A DNA stretch of 64,000 bases. It comes from Methylococcaceae bacterium. Lineage in GTDB: Bacteria > Pseudomonadota > Gammaproteobacteria > Methylococcales > Methylomonadaceae. The DNA is taken from NCBI GenBank assembly GCA_030627205.1, contig DAOUSN010000001.1:1-64000 (forward strand), in the 5' to 3' direction. The notes beneath the pieces are model-generated. The model saw only the letters and a program-made list of their open reading frames with translations, made no database searches and was not told the origin of the DNA. The translations under genes were made by a program, and so were the position numbers. Below are positions 46,844 through 56,735 of this stretch, one piece after another (within the stretch, counting starts at the first letter, position 1; each line of letters starts with the position of its first letter).

Positions 46844-49092
46844 AGGGAACTATATTTTTCACGTAATCGTTGACGAATCACTTCAGCAAGCGTATTAAAG
46901 ACAAAGGTAAATAAAAATAATACCAGTGCGGCTAAAAATAGCACGCGATAATGGGTACTATCTACTTCGGCTTCTGGCATTTCTACTGCAATATTAGCGG
47001 ATAAGGTTCTCATGCCTTCAAAGACACTAAAGTCCATGACGGGGGTGTTTCCTGTTGCCATTAATACAATCATGGTTTCCCCGACTGCTCGACCAAATCC
47101 AATCATAATGGCTGAAAATATACCAGGGCTTGCGGTTAATAACACGACTTTAATCATCGTTTGCCAAGGAGTTGCACCTAATGCTAACGAGCCAATAGTT
47201 AAGTGTTTAGGAACACTAAAAATAGCATCCTCAGTAATGGAAAAAATAGTAGGAATAACGGCTACTCCCATCGCTATTCCTACGACTAATGAGTTACGTT
47301 GATCATAACTAATCCCAAATTCATTACTTAACCAGCCTTGTAAATTGCCTTGAAAAAATAAATTCTCTACTGGAGTATTTAAGGCGAAGGCCAACCATGA
47401 GGCTAATAAAATCACAGGAATTAAAATGATCGCATCCCATCCTTCTGGAATTTTTTGAGATATTTTTTTCGGTAAATATTGCCAACTATAGGCAAATAAC
47501 ATCACCGAAATAGGGATAACAATGAGTAAGCTTAAAACCCCCACTAAATAACTTTCTATAAAAGGGGCTAACCATAAGCCTGCTAAGAATCCCAAAATCA
47601 CGGTGGGTAACGCGCCCATCATTTCTATACTCGGTTTAACGTATCCTCGTAATGAAGCTGACATAAAATAAGCGGTATAGATTGCCCCCATTAATGATAA
47701 GGGGATCGCAACTAGCATGGTATAAAATGAGGCTTTTAAAGTCCCAAAAACTAGGGGCGTTAAACTCATTTTAGGTTCAAAATCATTACTAGCGGATGAA
47801 GACTGCCAAATATAATCCGCTTTAGGATAACTTTCATACCAAACTTCTTGCCAAAGTGATTGGAATGAAATTTCAGGATGTTCATTATCAATATGCCAAA
47901 CATGAAGCTGTTCGTCCGTTGTTTCTAACATAAAATTGTTAGCACGAGGGGATAAGCTAAGGGCTATCGCTAATTGGCTAGCAACTTGTTTTTGTATTAA
48001 TTCACGCTCAGAAGTTGAATGATAAATCCCGATTTTACCCGTACTATCAACGGTGATAAAGCCTTTACGTCGTTGTTCCGCTTTAATCTGTATAATGGGA
48101 TTATCAGAGGCTTTAAAATGGCGAATGTTTTTTAAGGCTGGGCGATTTTGTTCATTACGCACCATACTCCATTGAGATACCGTACCCCCTGAATCTCCAA
48201 TTAATAAGGATAAATCGCCATTTAAAAACGTTATGCTAGACAGTTTCAATCCTGCTTCGACCACGTTAAGATGTTGTAGAATAATCGGCTTGTTCTTTTT
48301 ACTAATATCAAAAAAACTTAAACGTCCACTGCTAGATGCTAAATATAAATTACGATGTTCTTTATCTAATAATATTTTGCTAATTTCTATGCCTGAAATC
48401 TCTAATGGCGTTGATATTCTTTTAAGTTCTGTTTCTTCATCAAATAAGGATTCTTGTTTTTTAAAATTTGTTAAAACAAGATGGTTTGCTGCGGTTTTAA
48501 CAACGATGGTTGTTTGTTCTTCATCTATTTTAACTGCTAATTGAGTAATCGCTTGCCCTGTATCCGTTACTATTAAGGGAGATTCTCCTAAAGGATAACT
48601 AATAAAGGGGGTAATTAACCGTACATCATTGGGATAAGTTATTTTATACTCATGCTTTGCGATAACAACTTGTCCATTATCTAGTCCGTAAGCAACAACG
48701 CCTGTAGTAGGACTTCCTTCCGTAAAACTAGTGATTTTAGTTTCTTCAGGAATAACTATTTTTTGTAGCTTAATAGTTTTACCCGTTGCCATTGAAAAGA
48801 AAACAACTACTCCCTGGTCGGTAAAACGTACTCCTACTTCATTTTGCTCTTCATTAGCCAGTAAAAGTGTTTTTCCAGAGTGTACTTCAGGAATTTGGAA
48901 ACTTGTAATCGGTTGAATTTCCGCACTTAAAAATAACGGAAACACAACATAAAGCAAATAGAAAAAGATAAGAACAATAGCACCGATAACTCCTAAACCA
49001 CCTGCTATTACACCATAGCGTGCAAATCCGTCCTTTATTTGTCGCCATTGTTGATAATAAGCAGAGGGCTGTTGTAAGTTGGTTTCAGACAT
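46840..49092 (-). CDS. pstC: Phosphate ABC transporter permease PstC (long form)
   Basis: The 750-residue subunit has an N-terminal membrane helix (about 25-55), a large periplasmic beta-propeller-like insert (about 60-420) and then the permease core with five to six membrane segments. The EAA loop reads ITEDAIFSVPKHLTIGSLAL, then GATPWQTMIKVVLLTASPG. The long form is known from marine and other gammaproteobacteria. It lies between pstS and pstA; a stem-loop separates it from pstS. Confidence 0.95.
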   Translation of the reverse strand: MSETNLQQPSAYYQQWRQIKDGFARYGVIAGGLGVIGAIVLIFFYLLYVVFPLFLSAEIQPITSFQIPEVHSGKTLLLANEEQNEVGVRFTDQGVVVFFSMATGKTIKLQKIVIPEETKITSFTEGSPTTGVVAYGLDNGQVVIAKHEYKITYPNDVRLITPFISYPLGESPLIVTDTGQAITQLAVKIDEEQTTIVVKTAANHLVLTNFKKQESLFDEETELKRISTPLEISGIEISKILLDKEHRNLYLASSSGRLSFFDISKKNKPIILQHLNVVEAGLKLSSITFLNGDLSLLIGDSGGTVSQWSMVRNEQNRPALKNIRHFKASDNPIIQIKAEQRRKGFITVDSTGKIGIYHSTSERELIQKQVASQLAIALSLSPRANNFMLETTDEQLHVWHIDNEHPEISFQSLWQEVWYESYPKADYIWQSSSASNDFEPKMSLTPLVFGTLKASFYTMLVAIPLSLMGAIYTAYFMSASLRGYVKPSIEMMGALPTVILGFLAGLWLAPFIESYLVGVLSLLIVIPISVMLFAYSWQYLPKKISQKIPEGWDAIILIPVILLASWLAFALNTPVENLFFQGNLQGWLSNEFGISYDQRNSLVVGIAMGVAVIPTIFSITEDAIFSVPKHLTIGSLALGATPWQTMIKVVLLTASPGIFSAIMIGFGRAVGETMIVLMATGNTPVMDFSVFEGMRTLSANIAVEMPEAEVDSTHYRVLFLAALVLFLFTFVFNTLAEVIRQRLREKYSSL

Positions 49093-49117
49093 AAGGTGAA
49101 TATGAGTTAGTGGGGTT

Positions 49118-49140
49118 AGAGTTGTTTGTAAGACAACTCT
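49118..49140 (-). other. Stem-loop between pstS and pstC
   Basis: On the transcribed strand AGAGTTGT-CTTACAA-ACAACTCT makes an 8-bp perfect stem with a 7-base loop. No U-tract follows, so it is more like a processing or attenuation hairpin that leaves more PstS than PstC message, a layout known for binding-protein operons. Confidence 0.6.
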
Positions 49141-49160
49141 TTAAGTTTATAAAAGATATA

Positions 49161-50144
49161 TTATTGAATATTTAGAAGTGCTTTTTTCACAACAGCAGCA
49201 GGAAGCGGTATATAACCATCTTTAATCACCACTTGTTGACCTGATTGTGAAAGGACTAATTTAATAAACTCTTGCTCTAAAGGGGCAAGCGGTTTATTAG
49301 GGGCTTTATTAACATAAACATACAAAAAACGGGCTAATGGATATTTTCCTGCTACTGCATTCGCAGGCGTTGCCGCAATAAATTCTTGCCCTGCTTCTTT
49401 AGCTAAAGGAACGGCTTTAACGCTTGAGGTTTTATAACCAATGCCTGAATAACCAATCCCATTTAATGATGAGCTAATTGATTGAACTACAGAAGCAGAG
49501 CCGGGTTGTTCATTGACATTATTTTTGAAATCACCTTTACACAAGGCTTTCTTTTTAAAATAACCATAAGTTCCTGAAACCGAGTTACGACCATATAATT
49601 GAATCGGTTTTTTCAGCCAGTCGCCTGTTAATCCTGCGTCTCCCCATGTTGCAATATCTGTCGCATGACCACATTTACGCGTAGATGACATGATGGCATC
49701 TACCTGCGGAATGGTTAAACCTTTAAGGGGGTTGTCTTTATGAACGAATACCGCTAACGCATCAATAGCAACTGGAATCGCAACTGGTTTATAGCCATAT
49801 TTTTTCTCAAACGCATCTAATTCTTTATCCTTCATTTTACGGCTCATAGGCCCTAAATTAGAAGTTGCTTCAGTCAGTGCTGGTGGTGCGGTTGAAGAAC
49901 CTGCGGCTTGAATTTGAATATTAACATTAGGATAAACACGTTTAAATTCTTCTGCCCAAAGGGTCATTAAATTAGCTAGCGTATCTGAACCGACACTGGA
50001 TAAATTTCCTGAAACCCCACTGGACTTTACATAAGTTGGAATTTCAGCATCAACGGTTTGAACAGCGGACGCTACTCCACTGATTAATGATGTTGAAACT
50101 AACCCTAGTGCAAGAACTAAGGACTTTATTTTAAACGTTTTCAT
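49161..50144 (-). CDS. pstS: Periplasmic phosphate-binding protein PstS
   Basis: PstS delivers phosphate to PstCA. I start at the ATG at 50144 ([20 protein letters not shown]) because GAGG lies 6 bases upstream and it gives a clean signal peptide; an earlier start would add 11 residues. The mature protein has [40 protein letters not shown] and later [15 protein letters not shown], all phosphate-binding loops of the PstS family. It heads the pstSCA operon behind a strong Pho box. Confidence 0.95.
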   Translation of the reverse strand: MKTFKIKSLVLALGLVSTSLISGVASAVQTVDAEIPTYVKSSGVSGNLSSVGSDTLANLMTLWAEEFKRVYPNVNIQIQAAGSSTAPPALTEATSNLGPMSRKMKDKELDAFEKKYGYKPVAIPVAIDALAVFVHKDNPLKGLTIPQVDAIMSSTRKCGHATDIATWGDAGLTGDWLKKPIQLYGRNSVSGTYGYFKKKALCKGDFKNNVNEQPGSASVVQSISSSLNGIGYSGIGYKTSSVKAVPLAKEAGQEFIAATPANAVAGKYPLARFLYVYVNKAPNKPLAPLEQEFIKLVLSQSGQQVVIKDGYIPLPAAVVKKALLNIQ

Positions 50145-50191
50145 ATTAACCTCTGTTAAGATAATGATAGGATACATTGTCTGAATTTAGA

Positions 50192-50231
50192 GTGACAATA
50201 CTATGACGTTAACATGACAATTTTATGACAA
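50192..50231 (-). promoter_or_regulatory. Pho box (four 11-bp spaced repeats) upstream of pstS
   Basis: Reading the minus strand, TTGTCAT-AAAA-TTGTCAT-GTTA-ACGTCAT-AGTA-TTGTCAC gives four heptamers starting every 11 bases. Two adjacent ones make a nearly perfect PhoB site (TTGTCATAAAATTGTCAT). The site ends about 48 bases before the pstS start and AT-rich -10-like hexamers follow. It abuts the sufD stop. PhoB itself is encoded in the window. Confidence 0.92.
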
Positions 50232-50232
50232 A

Positions 50233-51528
50233 TTAAGCTTGAATAGGCATAAATTTAGTTAGCTGGATTAGTAATAATTTCTTTAACGATTTTAAACTTA
50301 CTTTATCAACCATTTCATTAGCGAATGCGACAGTTAATATATTTTTAGCAGTTGCTACATTAATCCCACGTGATTGCAAGTAGAAAATTGACTTCTCATC
50401 CAATTGACCAATAGTAACCCCATGAGCACATTTAACATCATCCGCATAAATTTCTAATTGTGGCTTAGTATCAACTTCGGCATTATTTGATAACAACAAA
50501 TTACGATTATTCATTTCTGAATCAGTCTGTTGAGCATCTTCAACAACTACAATCCGTCCTTGAAAAACCCCACGAGCGCGATTATCTAAAATACCCTTAT
50601 AAAATTCACGACTGATTCCCCGTGGTTTATTATGATTAATACGGGTATGGTTATCTATATGTTGACGTTTTGCGCCTAAATATAAACCGTTCAATAAGCA
50701 TTCAGAGGCTGTATCTAAATCCGTATGAATATCATTTCTTGCTAATAATGCCCCAAATGAAAAATTATGATGTTTAAAGTGACTATAAGGCTGTTGTTTA
50801 ACGTATGTTCCACCAAAATGATATGCCTTTTCTGATTCAGCTTGAAGTTTATAAACACTTAATTCTGAATTTTCAGCCATAAATATTTCATTAACACTCG
50901 TCGTTAAATACGTTTTTTCACCGATATAAGTTTCAACTACTTGTGCCTGTGAATTTTCACCTGCCACCATAATATGGCGTGTTGTCACTAAACAATCAAC
51001 GCTAGAAACAAAGTGTAATAGTTGTATCGGTTTACTTAAAACCTGTTTATCAGCAACCTTTAAAAAAAGTCCATCATGAAACCAAGCGGTATTAAAGGCA
51101 ATAAAATTATGCTCATCTTTGCTTACTGCATGACCTAAATAAGGTTTTAATTTTTCAGCTTGGGTCTTTAACAGCGTGGCAATACTGAATAATTCTAAGC
51201 CTTCATCTAAATCCTCAAGTCGGGAATATTTAGATGAAAAATGTCCATCAATAAAAACAACAACCCAAGCATCATTAAGATAATAGGGAGCTAATAAATC
51301 AGCATCAATGGTTTGATTGTTAGCGACAGGCTTAAAATTCTTGTTTTCTAGGGCGGAAACATTGGTATAACGCCATTCTTCTTCAGTTAATTTTGGAAAA
51401 CCTGTAGCAGAGAAAGTCGCTAGAGATTGCTCACGTAATGACTTTAACCACATAACCCCTTGTCCTGATAAGTCAGCGGTATAATTTAAATAATCATCAC
51501 TATAATGACTGCTAAGTTGCGTATTCAT
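50233..51528 (-). CDS. sufD: Fe-S cluster assembly protein SufD
   Basis: SufD joins SufB and SufC in the SufBC2D scaffold. The 431 residues contain the beta-helix wording: LDTASECLLNGLYLGAKRQH, HTRINHNKPRGISREFYKGI, RGVFQGRIVVVEDAQQTDSE and ADDVKCAHGVTIGQLDEKSI, which includes the conserved His (CAHG). The ATG overlaps the sufC stop by one base. sufS does not follow; pstS does. Confidence 0.95.
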   Translation of the reverse strand: MNTQLSSHYSDDYLNYTADLSGQGVMWLKSLREQSLATFSATGFPKLTEEEWRYTNVSALENKNFKPVANNQTIDADLLAPYYLNDAWVVVFIDGHFSSKYSRLEDLDEGLELFSIATLLKTQAEKLKPYLGHAVSKDEHNFIAFNTAWFHDGLFLKVADKQVLSKPIQLLHFVSSVDCLVTTRHIMVAGENSQAQVVETYIGEKTYLTTSVNEIFMAENSELSVYKLQAESEKAYHFGGTYVKQQPYSHFKHHNFSFGALLARNDIHTDLDTASECLLNGLYLGAKRQHIDNHTRINHNKPRGISREFYKGILDNRARGVFQGRIVVVEDAQQTDSEMNNRNLLLSNNAEVDTKPQLEIYADDVKCAHGVTIGQLDEKSIFYLQSRGINVATAKNILTVAFANEMVDKVSLKSLKKLLLIQLTKFMPIQA

Positions 51529-52280
51529 TAAGTAATAACCTCTTTATCTAACCAACTATACCCTTTCTCTTCTAGCTCTAAGGCTAAATCACTACCTCCA
51601 GATTTAACAATTCTTCCATCAGCTAATACATGAACAAAATCAGGTTTAATATAATCTAATAAGCGTTGATAATGAGTAATCATCACAAAAGCGCGTTGTT
51701 CTGAACGTAAAGAATTAACGCCATCAGCGACAATTTTTAAAGCATCAATATCAAGCCCTGAATCAGTTTCATCTAAAATACAAAGTTTAGGCTCCATAAC
51801 TGCCATTTGTAAAATTTCATTACGTTTTTTCTCTCCCCCTGAAAAACCTTCATTAACAGCACGGTATAAAAATTTTTCATCCATATCCAGAAGACGAATT
51901 TTTTCTTTTACCCAAACTAAAAAATCCATCGCATCAATTTCATCTTGACCACGATGTTTACGAACTGCATTTAACGCCGCTTTCAGTAAATAAATATTAC
52001 TTACACCAGGGATTTCTATTGGATACTGAAATGCTAAAAACACCCCTTCACGCGCTCTAATTTCAGGGGCAAGTTCGAGTAAGTTTTTATTTTCATAACT
52101 AACAGAACCCGCTGTAATAGTATAACCAGATTTACCTGAGAGAATATGAGACAAGGTACTTTTACCTGCCCCATTAGGCCCCATAATGGCATGAACTTCA
52201 CCTGCCTTGACATCAAGATTAAGACCTTTGAGAATTTCTTTATCGCCAACATTGACGGTTAAATTTTTAATACTAAGCAT
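51528..52280 (-). CDS. sufC: Fe-S assembly ATPase SufC
   Basis: SufC is the ABC-type ATPase of the SufBC2D complex. The 250 residues have Walker A GPNGAGKST (34-42), the family signature NEGFSGGEKKRNEILQ and Walker B ILDETDSGLDIDALKIV. sufB, which normally precedes sufC, is not in the window; instead a divergent secreted protein gene lies upstream after 151 bases. Confidence 0.97.
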   Translation of the reverse strand: MLSIKNLTVNVGDKEILKGLNLDVKAGEVHAIMGPNGAGKSTLSHILSGKSGYTITAGSVSYENKNLLELAPEIRAREGVFLAFQYPIEIPGVSNIYLLKAALNAVRKHRGQDEIDAMDFLVWVKEKIRLLDMDEKFLYRAVNEGFSGGEKKRNEILQMAVMEPKLCILDETDSGLDIDALKIVADGVNSLRSEQRAFVMITHYQRLLDYIKPDFVHVLADGRIVKSGGSDLALELEEKGYSWLDKEVIT

Positions 52281-52431
52281 ATAGTTTCCAGAGTTTTTTT
52301 AACTAACTAAAATTTAAAATTTAAAAATTGCGCCAATTATCACATATTTAATAAGAAAAAAAATCAACATCTTTATTATGGTTTAGACTAATATTATATG
52401 TAAGTCTATTTATTTTTAGGAAATTCAAACT

Positions 52432-54042
52432 ATGAAAAAAATTACAATAGGGATTTTTACCTATCTCTGTCTGTTTTCAGGTAATGCACTCACAGCAACA
52501 GATTGTAATAATCAACAAATTTTAAGCCTTGATTCTTGTATAGGTGATAACGTTGATTCAGAAGAAACGACATTATACAACTTAGTTAATGAATATCGTG
52601 CAGAAAAAGGATTGCCAGTTATTTCTTTATCACCTGCTCTTTCTCTGGTTGCTAATCGTCATGTCAGGGATTTACAAGAAAATGCAGGAACATTAACCCA
52701 TAGCTGGTCAAATTGTGTTTATGATAGCAGTGACAGCTCAACTTATCCTTGTATGTGGGAAGCTCCACAACGTCTAGGTACATCCTATACAGGAAATGGT
52801 TATGAGAACGCTTATAGTTCCAGTAGCTCTGTTACCGCTGTAGGAGCTTTAGAAGATTGGAAACAAAGTAATCTTCACAATGAAGTTATTCTCAATCAAT
52901 CCACTTGGAAAGATATTACTTGGAATGCACTCGGCATTGGAATTTATAAAAATTATGCGGTGATATGGTTTGGTGAAAAAAATGATAATAGTTCAGAACC
53001 ATCCGCTCAAATTAACATTCAAAATGATAGGATTCTAGAATTATATTCGGCTTATTTTAACCGTGCTGCTGATGCAGGTGGTTTTAGTTTTTGGAAAAAT
53101 TCATTCAATAGTTATTATGCTACGGAATTAACAACAGCAACAGAAGCTGAAAAAGAAGAAGGGGCTTTACAAAAGATTACCTCGGACATGACCAATTCAG
53201 ACGAATATATCGCGCTTTACCCATCAACATTATCATCTGTTGGTTTTATTAGTACGATTTATACTAATCTTTTAGGACGTTCTTCTGATTCTGAGGGATT
53301 AAACTTTTGGTCAGGACATCTTGATGCAGGTACGATGTCAAAAGAACAAGCCATCTTAAATATGATTGCAGGGGCTAAGGAAAATACCAGTTCTGGTGGA
53401 ATAACTGATAGCGCTTTAATTGCCAATAAAACCAGTATTTCTAAATATTTCGCAGAAACTTTAGGATCAAATAGTTTAGAGTTAGCACAAATAGCTTTTT
53501 CAACGATTACGAATAACCCAGAATCTATTGAAACAACAAAAGTTATATTAGATTCTGCATTAAAAACAACTGATCCAGTACCCGCAGACCCAACAACCAT
53601 TGACCCAGCACCTCCTAGTTCTACCCTGAGTGCTGATGAACAAGCTGTCTTAGATTATCATAATAAAGTAAGAAATGACGTAGGTGTTCAAGCTTTTACT
53701 TGGTCTACAACCGTTGCTCAAGAAGCACAAGCATGGGTTGATAACTTGGCAGCAACTAGTTGTAACCTTCAACACAGCAACTCAAATTATGGCGAAAACT
53801 TATATATAGGATCAGGAAGCCGTGATATGGTGAGTGCGGCTCAATCATGGGAAACTGAAAAAGTGAATTATACTGGTTATATTTTAGATGCTTCTAATTG
53901 GCAGCAGGCGGGACATTATACTCAAATGGTTTGGAGTAATTCTACCGAATTAGGTTGTGCCACCGCTACTTGTGATAACAACTTAATCGTTGCCTGTAAT
54001 TATAGCCCCGCAGGTAATTTTTTAGGAGAAAAACCTTATTAA
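52432..54042 (+). CDS. Secreted CAP - DUF4214 - CAP protein (536 aa)
   Basis: A Sec signal peptide (to about residue 22, ...NALTA) is followed by a CAP/SCP domain (about 45-180): LYNLVNEYRAEKGLPVISLS, VANRHVRDLQENAGTLTHSW and AVIWFGEK. The middle (about 200-330) is a DUF4214 module with the 'lY.ayFnRaaDa.Gf.fW' pattern twice (LYSAYFNRAADAGGFSFW; IYTNLLGRSSDSEGLNFWS). After a Pro/Thr linker (DPVPADPTTIDPAPPSS) comes a second CAP domain of the PR-1 type with DYHNKVRNDVG, HSNSNYGENLY, AGHYTQMVWSNSTELGC and IVACNYSPAGNF. CAP domains bind sterols or lipids or act as proteases in places. Alone, facing away from sufC. Confidence 0.85.
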   Translation: MKKITIGIFTYLCLFSGNALTATDCNNQQILSLDSCIGDNVDSEETTLYNLVNEYRAEKGLPVISLSPALSLVANRHVRDLQENAGTLTHSWSNCVYDSSDSSTYPCMWEAPQRLGTSYTGNGYENAYSSSSSVTAVGALEDWKQSNLHNEVILNQSTWKDITWNALGIGIYKNYAVIWFGEKNDNSSEPSAQINIQNDRILELYSAYFNRAADAGGFSFWKNSFNSYYATELTTATEAEKEEGALQKITSDMTNSDEYIALYPSTLSSVGFISTIYTNLLGRSSDSEGLNFWSGHLDAGTMSKEQAILNMIAGAKENTSSGGITDSALIANKTSISKYFAETLGSNSLELAQIAFSTITNNPESIETTKVILDSALKTTDPVPADPTTIDPAPPSSTLSADEQAVLDYHNKVRNDVGVQAFTWSTTVAQEAQAWVDNLAATSCNLQHSNSNYGENLYIGSGSRDMVSAAQSWETEKVNYTGYILDASNWQQAGHYTQMVWSNSTELGCATATCDNNLIVACNYSPAGNFLGEKPY

Positions 54043-54091
54043 AAAATAACCTAATGGCAATGATGCTCTACGTGGGAACTGTTAATTAACT

Positions 54092-55210
54092 TTATTTTTT
54101 ATTAAATAACACTTTGGTATAAAAATCAGTATAACTTTTCCCCATTTTTTGACCTGTAAATAAACGTTCATAACGTAATCGTGCTGCTTTTCCAAAAGTT
54201 GATGCTAACTGTGAATCACTTGCTAGTTTTTCCATTGCTTGTCGAAATTTTTTAGGGTTATCAGGTGAAATAACCAACCCAGTTTCTTTGTCCTTATTCA
54301 CATAACTTGTTCCTGTCCCTAATTCACAAGAAATCATTGGTTTACCCTGCATAGCTCCTTCTAATAAAGTAACTCCAAAGGCTTCTGAACGTAAATGTGA
54401 CGGGAAAACAATAGCTAGTGATAAGCTAATTAACGCAGCCTTTTCTTGATTACTAACACGTCCTAGGAATTGTACATTTTTTAAACCCAATTCTTTAGCT
54501 TGAGCTATTAACGCTTTTTCCTCCGATCCAGATCCCACAATAACTACAGGTAAATCCGTATTTTCAACCGCATTCAGCAACGTATGCAATCCTTTGTAAT
54601 AACGCAATACACCGATAAATAAAAAAAATGCTTCTCCAACACGTTGACGCATAAATTCTATTTCCTCATCTGTCGCTACAGGATAACTAGCTTCACTAAT
54701 TCCAATCGGAATAATCTTAACTTTATCTTTATAGCGTTGTAAAACAACACTGGTTCGCGCATAATTCGGAGAGGTTGCCACTAAAGCATCCATTTGACCT
54801 AAAAATAAATGCTTTAACGGTCGATAAATTTTTAAAAAACCTTGTTGACGAACGATGTCTGACTGGTAGGTTAATACCGATGGTTTTTTTACCCGCCCTA
54901 AAAGATGCAACACATCAGCAAAAGGCCAAGGAAATTGATAATGAATCAAATCCGCCCAATCAACCAGTTCTTTAAATAATGACAATGCTGAAAAAGAAAT
55001 ACTACATGAAGCTATTTCTAAATGGCTTTTAGCCCGATAAACCTTAATATCATCATACTCAATTATCATCGGGTTAGGATTAGGACTTAAACAAAACACC
55101 CGGTTTTCAACCCCTTCAAGTTTGGTATTTTTACAAATTTGACGAATGACTTCTTCAAGTCCCCCTTGAGTATCTGGGAAAAAAGTACGGTAAACATGCA
55201 GAACACGCAT
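54092..55210 (-). CDS. GT4-family glycosyltransferase
   Basis: The 372 residues begin MRVLHVYRTFFPDTQGGLEE with the Gly-rich loop of retaining GT-B enzymes. They continue with HYQFPWPFADVLHLL, IGVLRYYKGLHTLL and the nucleotide-sugar site SEAFGVTLLEGAMQGKPMIS (E-x7-E). The acceptor sugar cannot be told from sequence; a role in LPS or exopolysaccharide is likely. A phosphohexomutase gene lies 16 bases upstream on the same strand, so the two may be co-expressed. Confidence 0.9.
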   Translation of the reverse strand: MRVLHVYRTFFPDTQGGLEEVIRQICKNTKLEGVENRVFCLSPNPNPMIIEYDDIKVYRAKSHLEIASCSISFSALSLFKELVDWADLIHYQFPWPFADVLHLLGRVKKPSVLTYQSDIVRQQGFLKIYRPLKHLFLGQMDALVATSPNYARTSVVLQRYKDKVKIIPIGISEASYPVATDEEIEFMRQRVGEAFFLFIGVLRYYKGLHTLLNAVENTDLPVVIVGSGSEEKALIAQAKELGLKNVQFLGRVSNQEKAALISLSLAIVFPSHLRSEAFGVTLLEGAMQGKPMISCELGTGTSYVNKDKETGLVISPDNPKKFRQAMEKLASDSQLASTFGKAARLRYERLFTGQKMGKSYTDFYTKVLFNKK

Positions 55211-55226
55211 TAGTAAAAACCCTAAG

Positions 55227-56726
55227 TTAATTTGCTGAAGATTGCCAACTACGCATAAGCTGCATACAATCGTTATTTAATTGTTGGGCTAAAACTACAT
55301 TATCAGCTTCAGTATAGCAACGTAATTCAGGTGCATTACCAGAAGCTCTAAAATGAATAATATTATCATTGGCAAAGGTAATTCTAACCCCATCTATGTT
55401 ATTAACGGCTAGAGGTTTTCCTGCAATTTTGCCTAATTTTGCTTCAATGTTAGTTAAATTAGTTTCATTATCAGCAGCAAGCATCTCCGTTAAAATTCTT
55501 TTGCTCAATTCAGTTGGAAAGTTTTTTAAACGATCACTAACAGTGAACCTAGATGGTAATGAGGCTAATAAACCTGAAATGGTGATTTGCTTTTCTAACG
55601 TTAACATCAAAATGGCTAAAGGTACAATCGCAGCATCACGAGTTGGCAATGCCGCTAATATTTGACCGTGTTTATGAATATCACTGCCCTGTAAAACCCC
55701 ACCATTTGCTTCATAACCTATAACAATTTTCGAGTCTTTTGCCAATTTTTGCATGGCTTCAATAACAAAAGGTGAACCAATACGAGTTCTTAATGTTTGG
55801 GTGAAATAATCGCTATGCTCTAAAGCTGAATTACTACTAACAGGAGTAACAACTGCATCCGCATTAAAATACTTAGCGCATAATAAACCTGCAATATCAC
55901 CGCGTAACCACACTCCATTCTCATCACTAACTAAAGGACGATCACCATCACCATCAGTGGAAATTAAACAATCAAATTGATACTCTTCTACCCATTGTTT
56001 AGCTAGAATAATATCTTCCATCCTAATCGCTTCGGTATCTACTGCAACAAAAACATCAGAACGGGCTAATGATGTCACTTCCGCACCTAAAGTGGTTAAG
56101 ATTATTTTTAAACAATCACGAGCAACGGATGAATGCTCATACAAACCAATTCGTTTTCCTTGTAAGCAATTTTCAGGGAAAAAATTAATAAACCGCTGAA
56201 TATAATGTTGTTCAGCAGTGTTATCCAAGGCAGTTAAGATTGCAGTTGCTAATAAACAGCCGTCACTAGAAAATTTATTAACTGGAATTTCCACCACTTG
56301 AGATCTAATTTTTTCTTCATCAGCTTTTAGTATTTCACCGTTTGCAGTATTAAATTTAATCCCATTACGGTCATCAGGAATATGACTGCCAGTCACCATT
56401 ATAGTTGGACAATGTTGATATAACCCATACAATGCAATCGCTGGCGATGGGATCATCCCATAATTAATCGCTTTAAATCCTTTGTCAGTAATCGCTTGAG
56501 CAACCACTGCCATAATATGTTCACTACTATTGCGTAAATCCCCTGCAATACCGATTTCATCACCAGCTCTTAATTGAGTTAATGTTTGTAGAAAAGCAGT
56601 GGTATATACCCAGCAAACCTCATCGCTCATATCGACAACAAGACCTCTAACACCACTAGTACCGAATGAAACTCCGCTTACCTCCATTAAACTGGAAACA
56701 GAAGTTGATTTAGTTTTTAAAGTCAT
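55227..56726 (-). CDS. Phosphohexomutase (phosphomannomutase / phosphoglucomutase family)
   Basis: The 499-residue protein shows the four signatures of the alpha-D-phosphohexomutase superfamily: the entry GVSFGTSGVRG, the phosphoserine loop VTGSHIPDDRNGIKF (Ser114), the metal loop STDGDGDRPL, and the sugar loop GYEANGGV. The phosphate loop is FRASGNAPELRCY. TGSHIP instead of TASHNP and EANGG instead of EASGG or EMSGG suggest a phosphomannomutase-like subgroup. The sugar specificity is not decided. The gene sits between the glycosyltransferase and a TPR gene. Confidence 0.9.
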   Translation of the reverse strand: MTLKTKSTSVSSLMEVSGVSFGTSGVRGLVVDMSDEVCWVYTTAFLQTLTQLRAGDEIGIAGDLRNSSEHIMAVVAQAITDKGFKAINYGMIPSPAIALYGLYQHCPTIMVTGSHIPDDRNGIKFNTANGEILKADEEKIRSQVVEIPVNKFSSDGCLLATAILTALDNTAEQHYIQRFINFFPENCLQGKRIGLYEHSSVARDCLKIILTTLGAEVTSLARSDVFVAVDTEAIRMEDIILAKQWVEEYQFDCLISTDGDGDRPLVSDENGVWLRGDIAGLLCAKYFNADAVVTPVSSNSALEHSDYFTQTLRTRIGSPFVIEAMQKLAKDSKIVIGYEANGGVLQGSDIHKHGQILAALPTRDAAIVPLAILMLTLEKQITISGLLASLPSRFTVSDRLKNFPTELSKRILTEMLAADNETNLTNIEAKLGKIAGKPLAVNNIDGVRITFANDNIIHFRASGNAPELRCYTEADNVVLAQQLNNDCMQLMRSWQSSAN

Positions 56727-56735
56727 AAGTTATTT

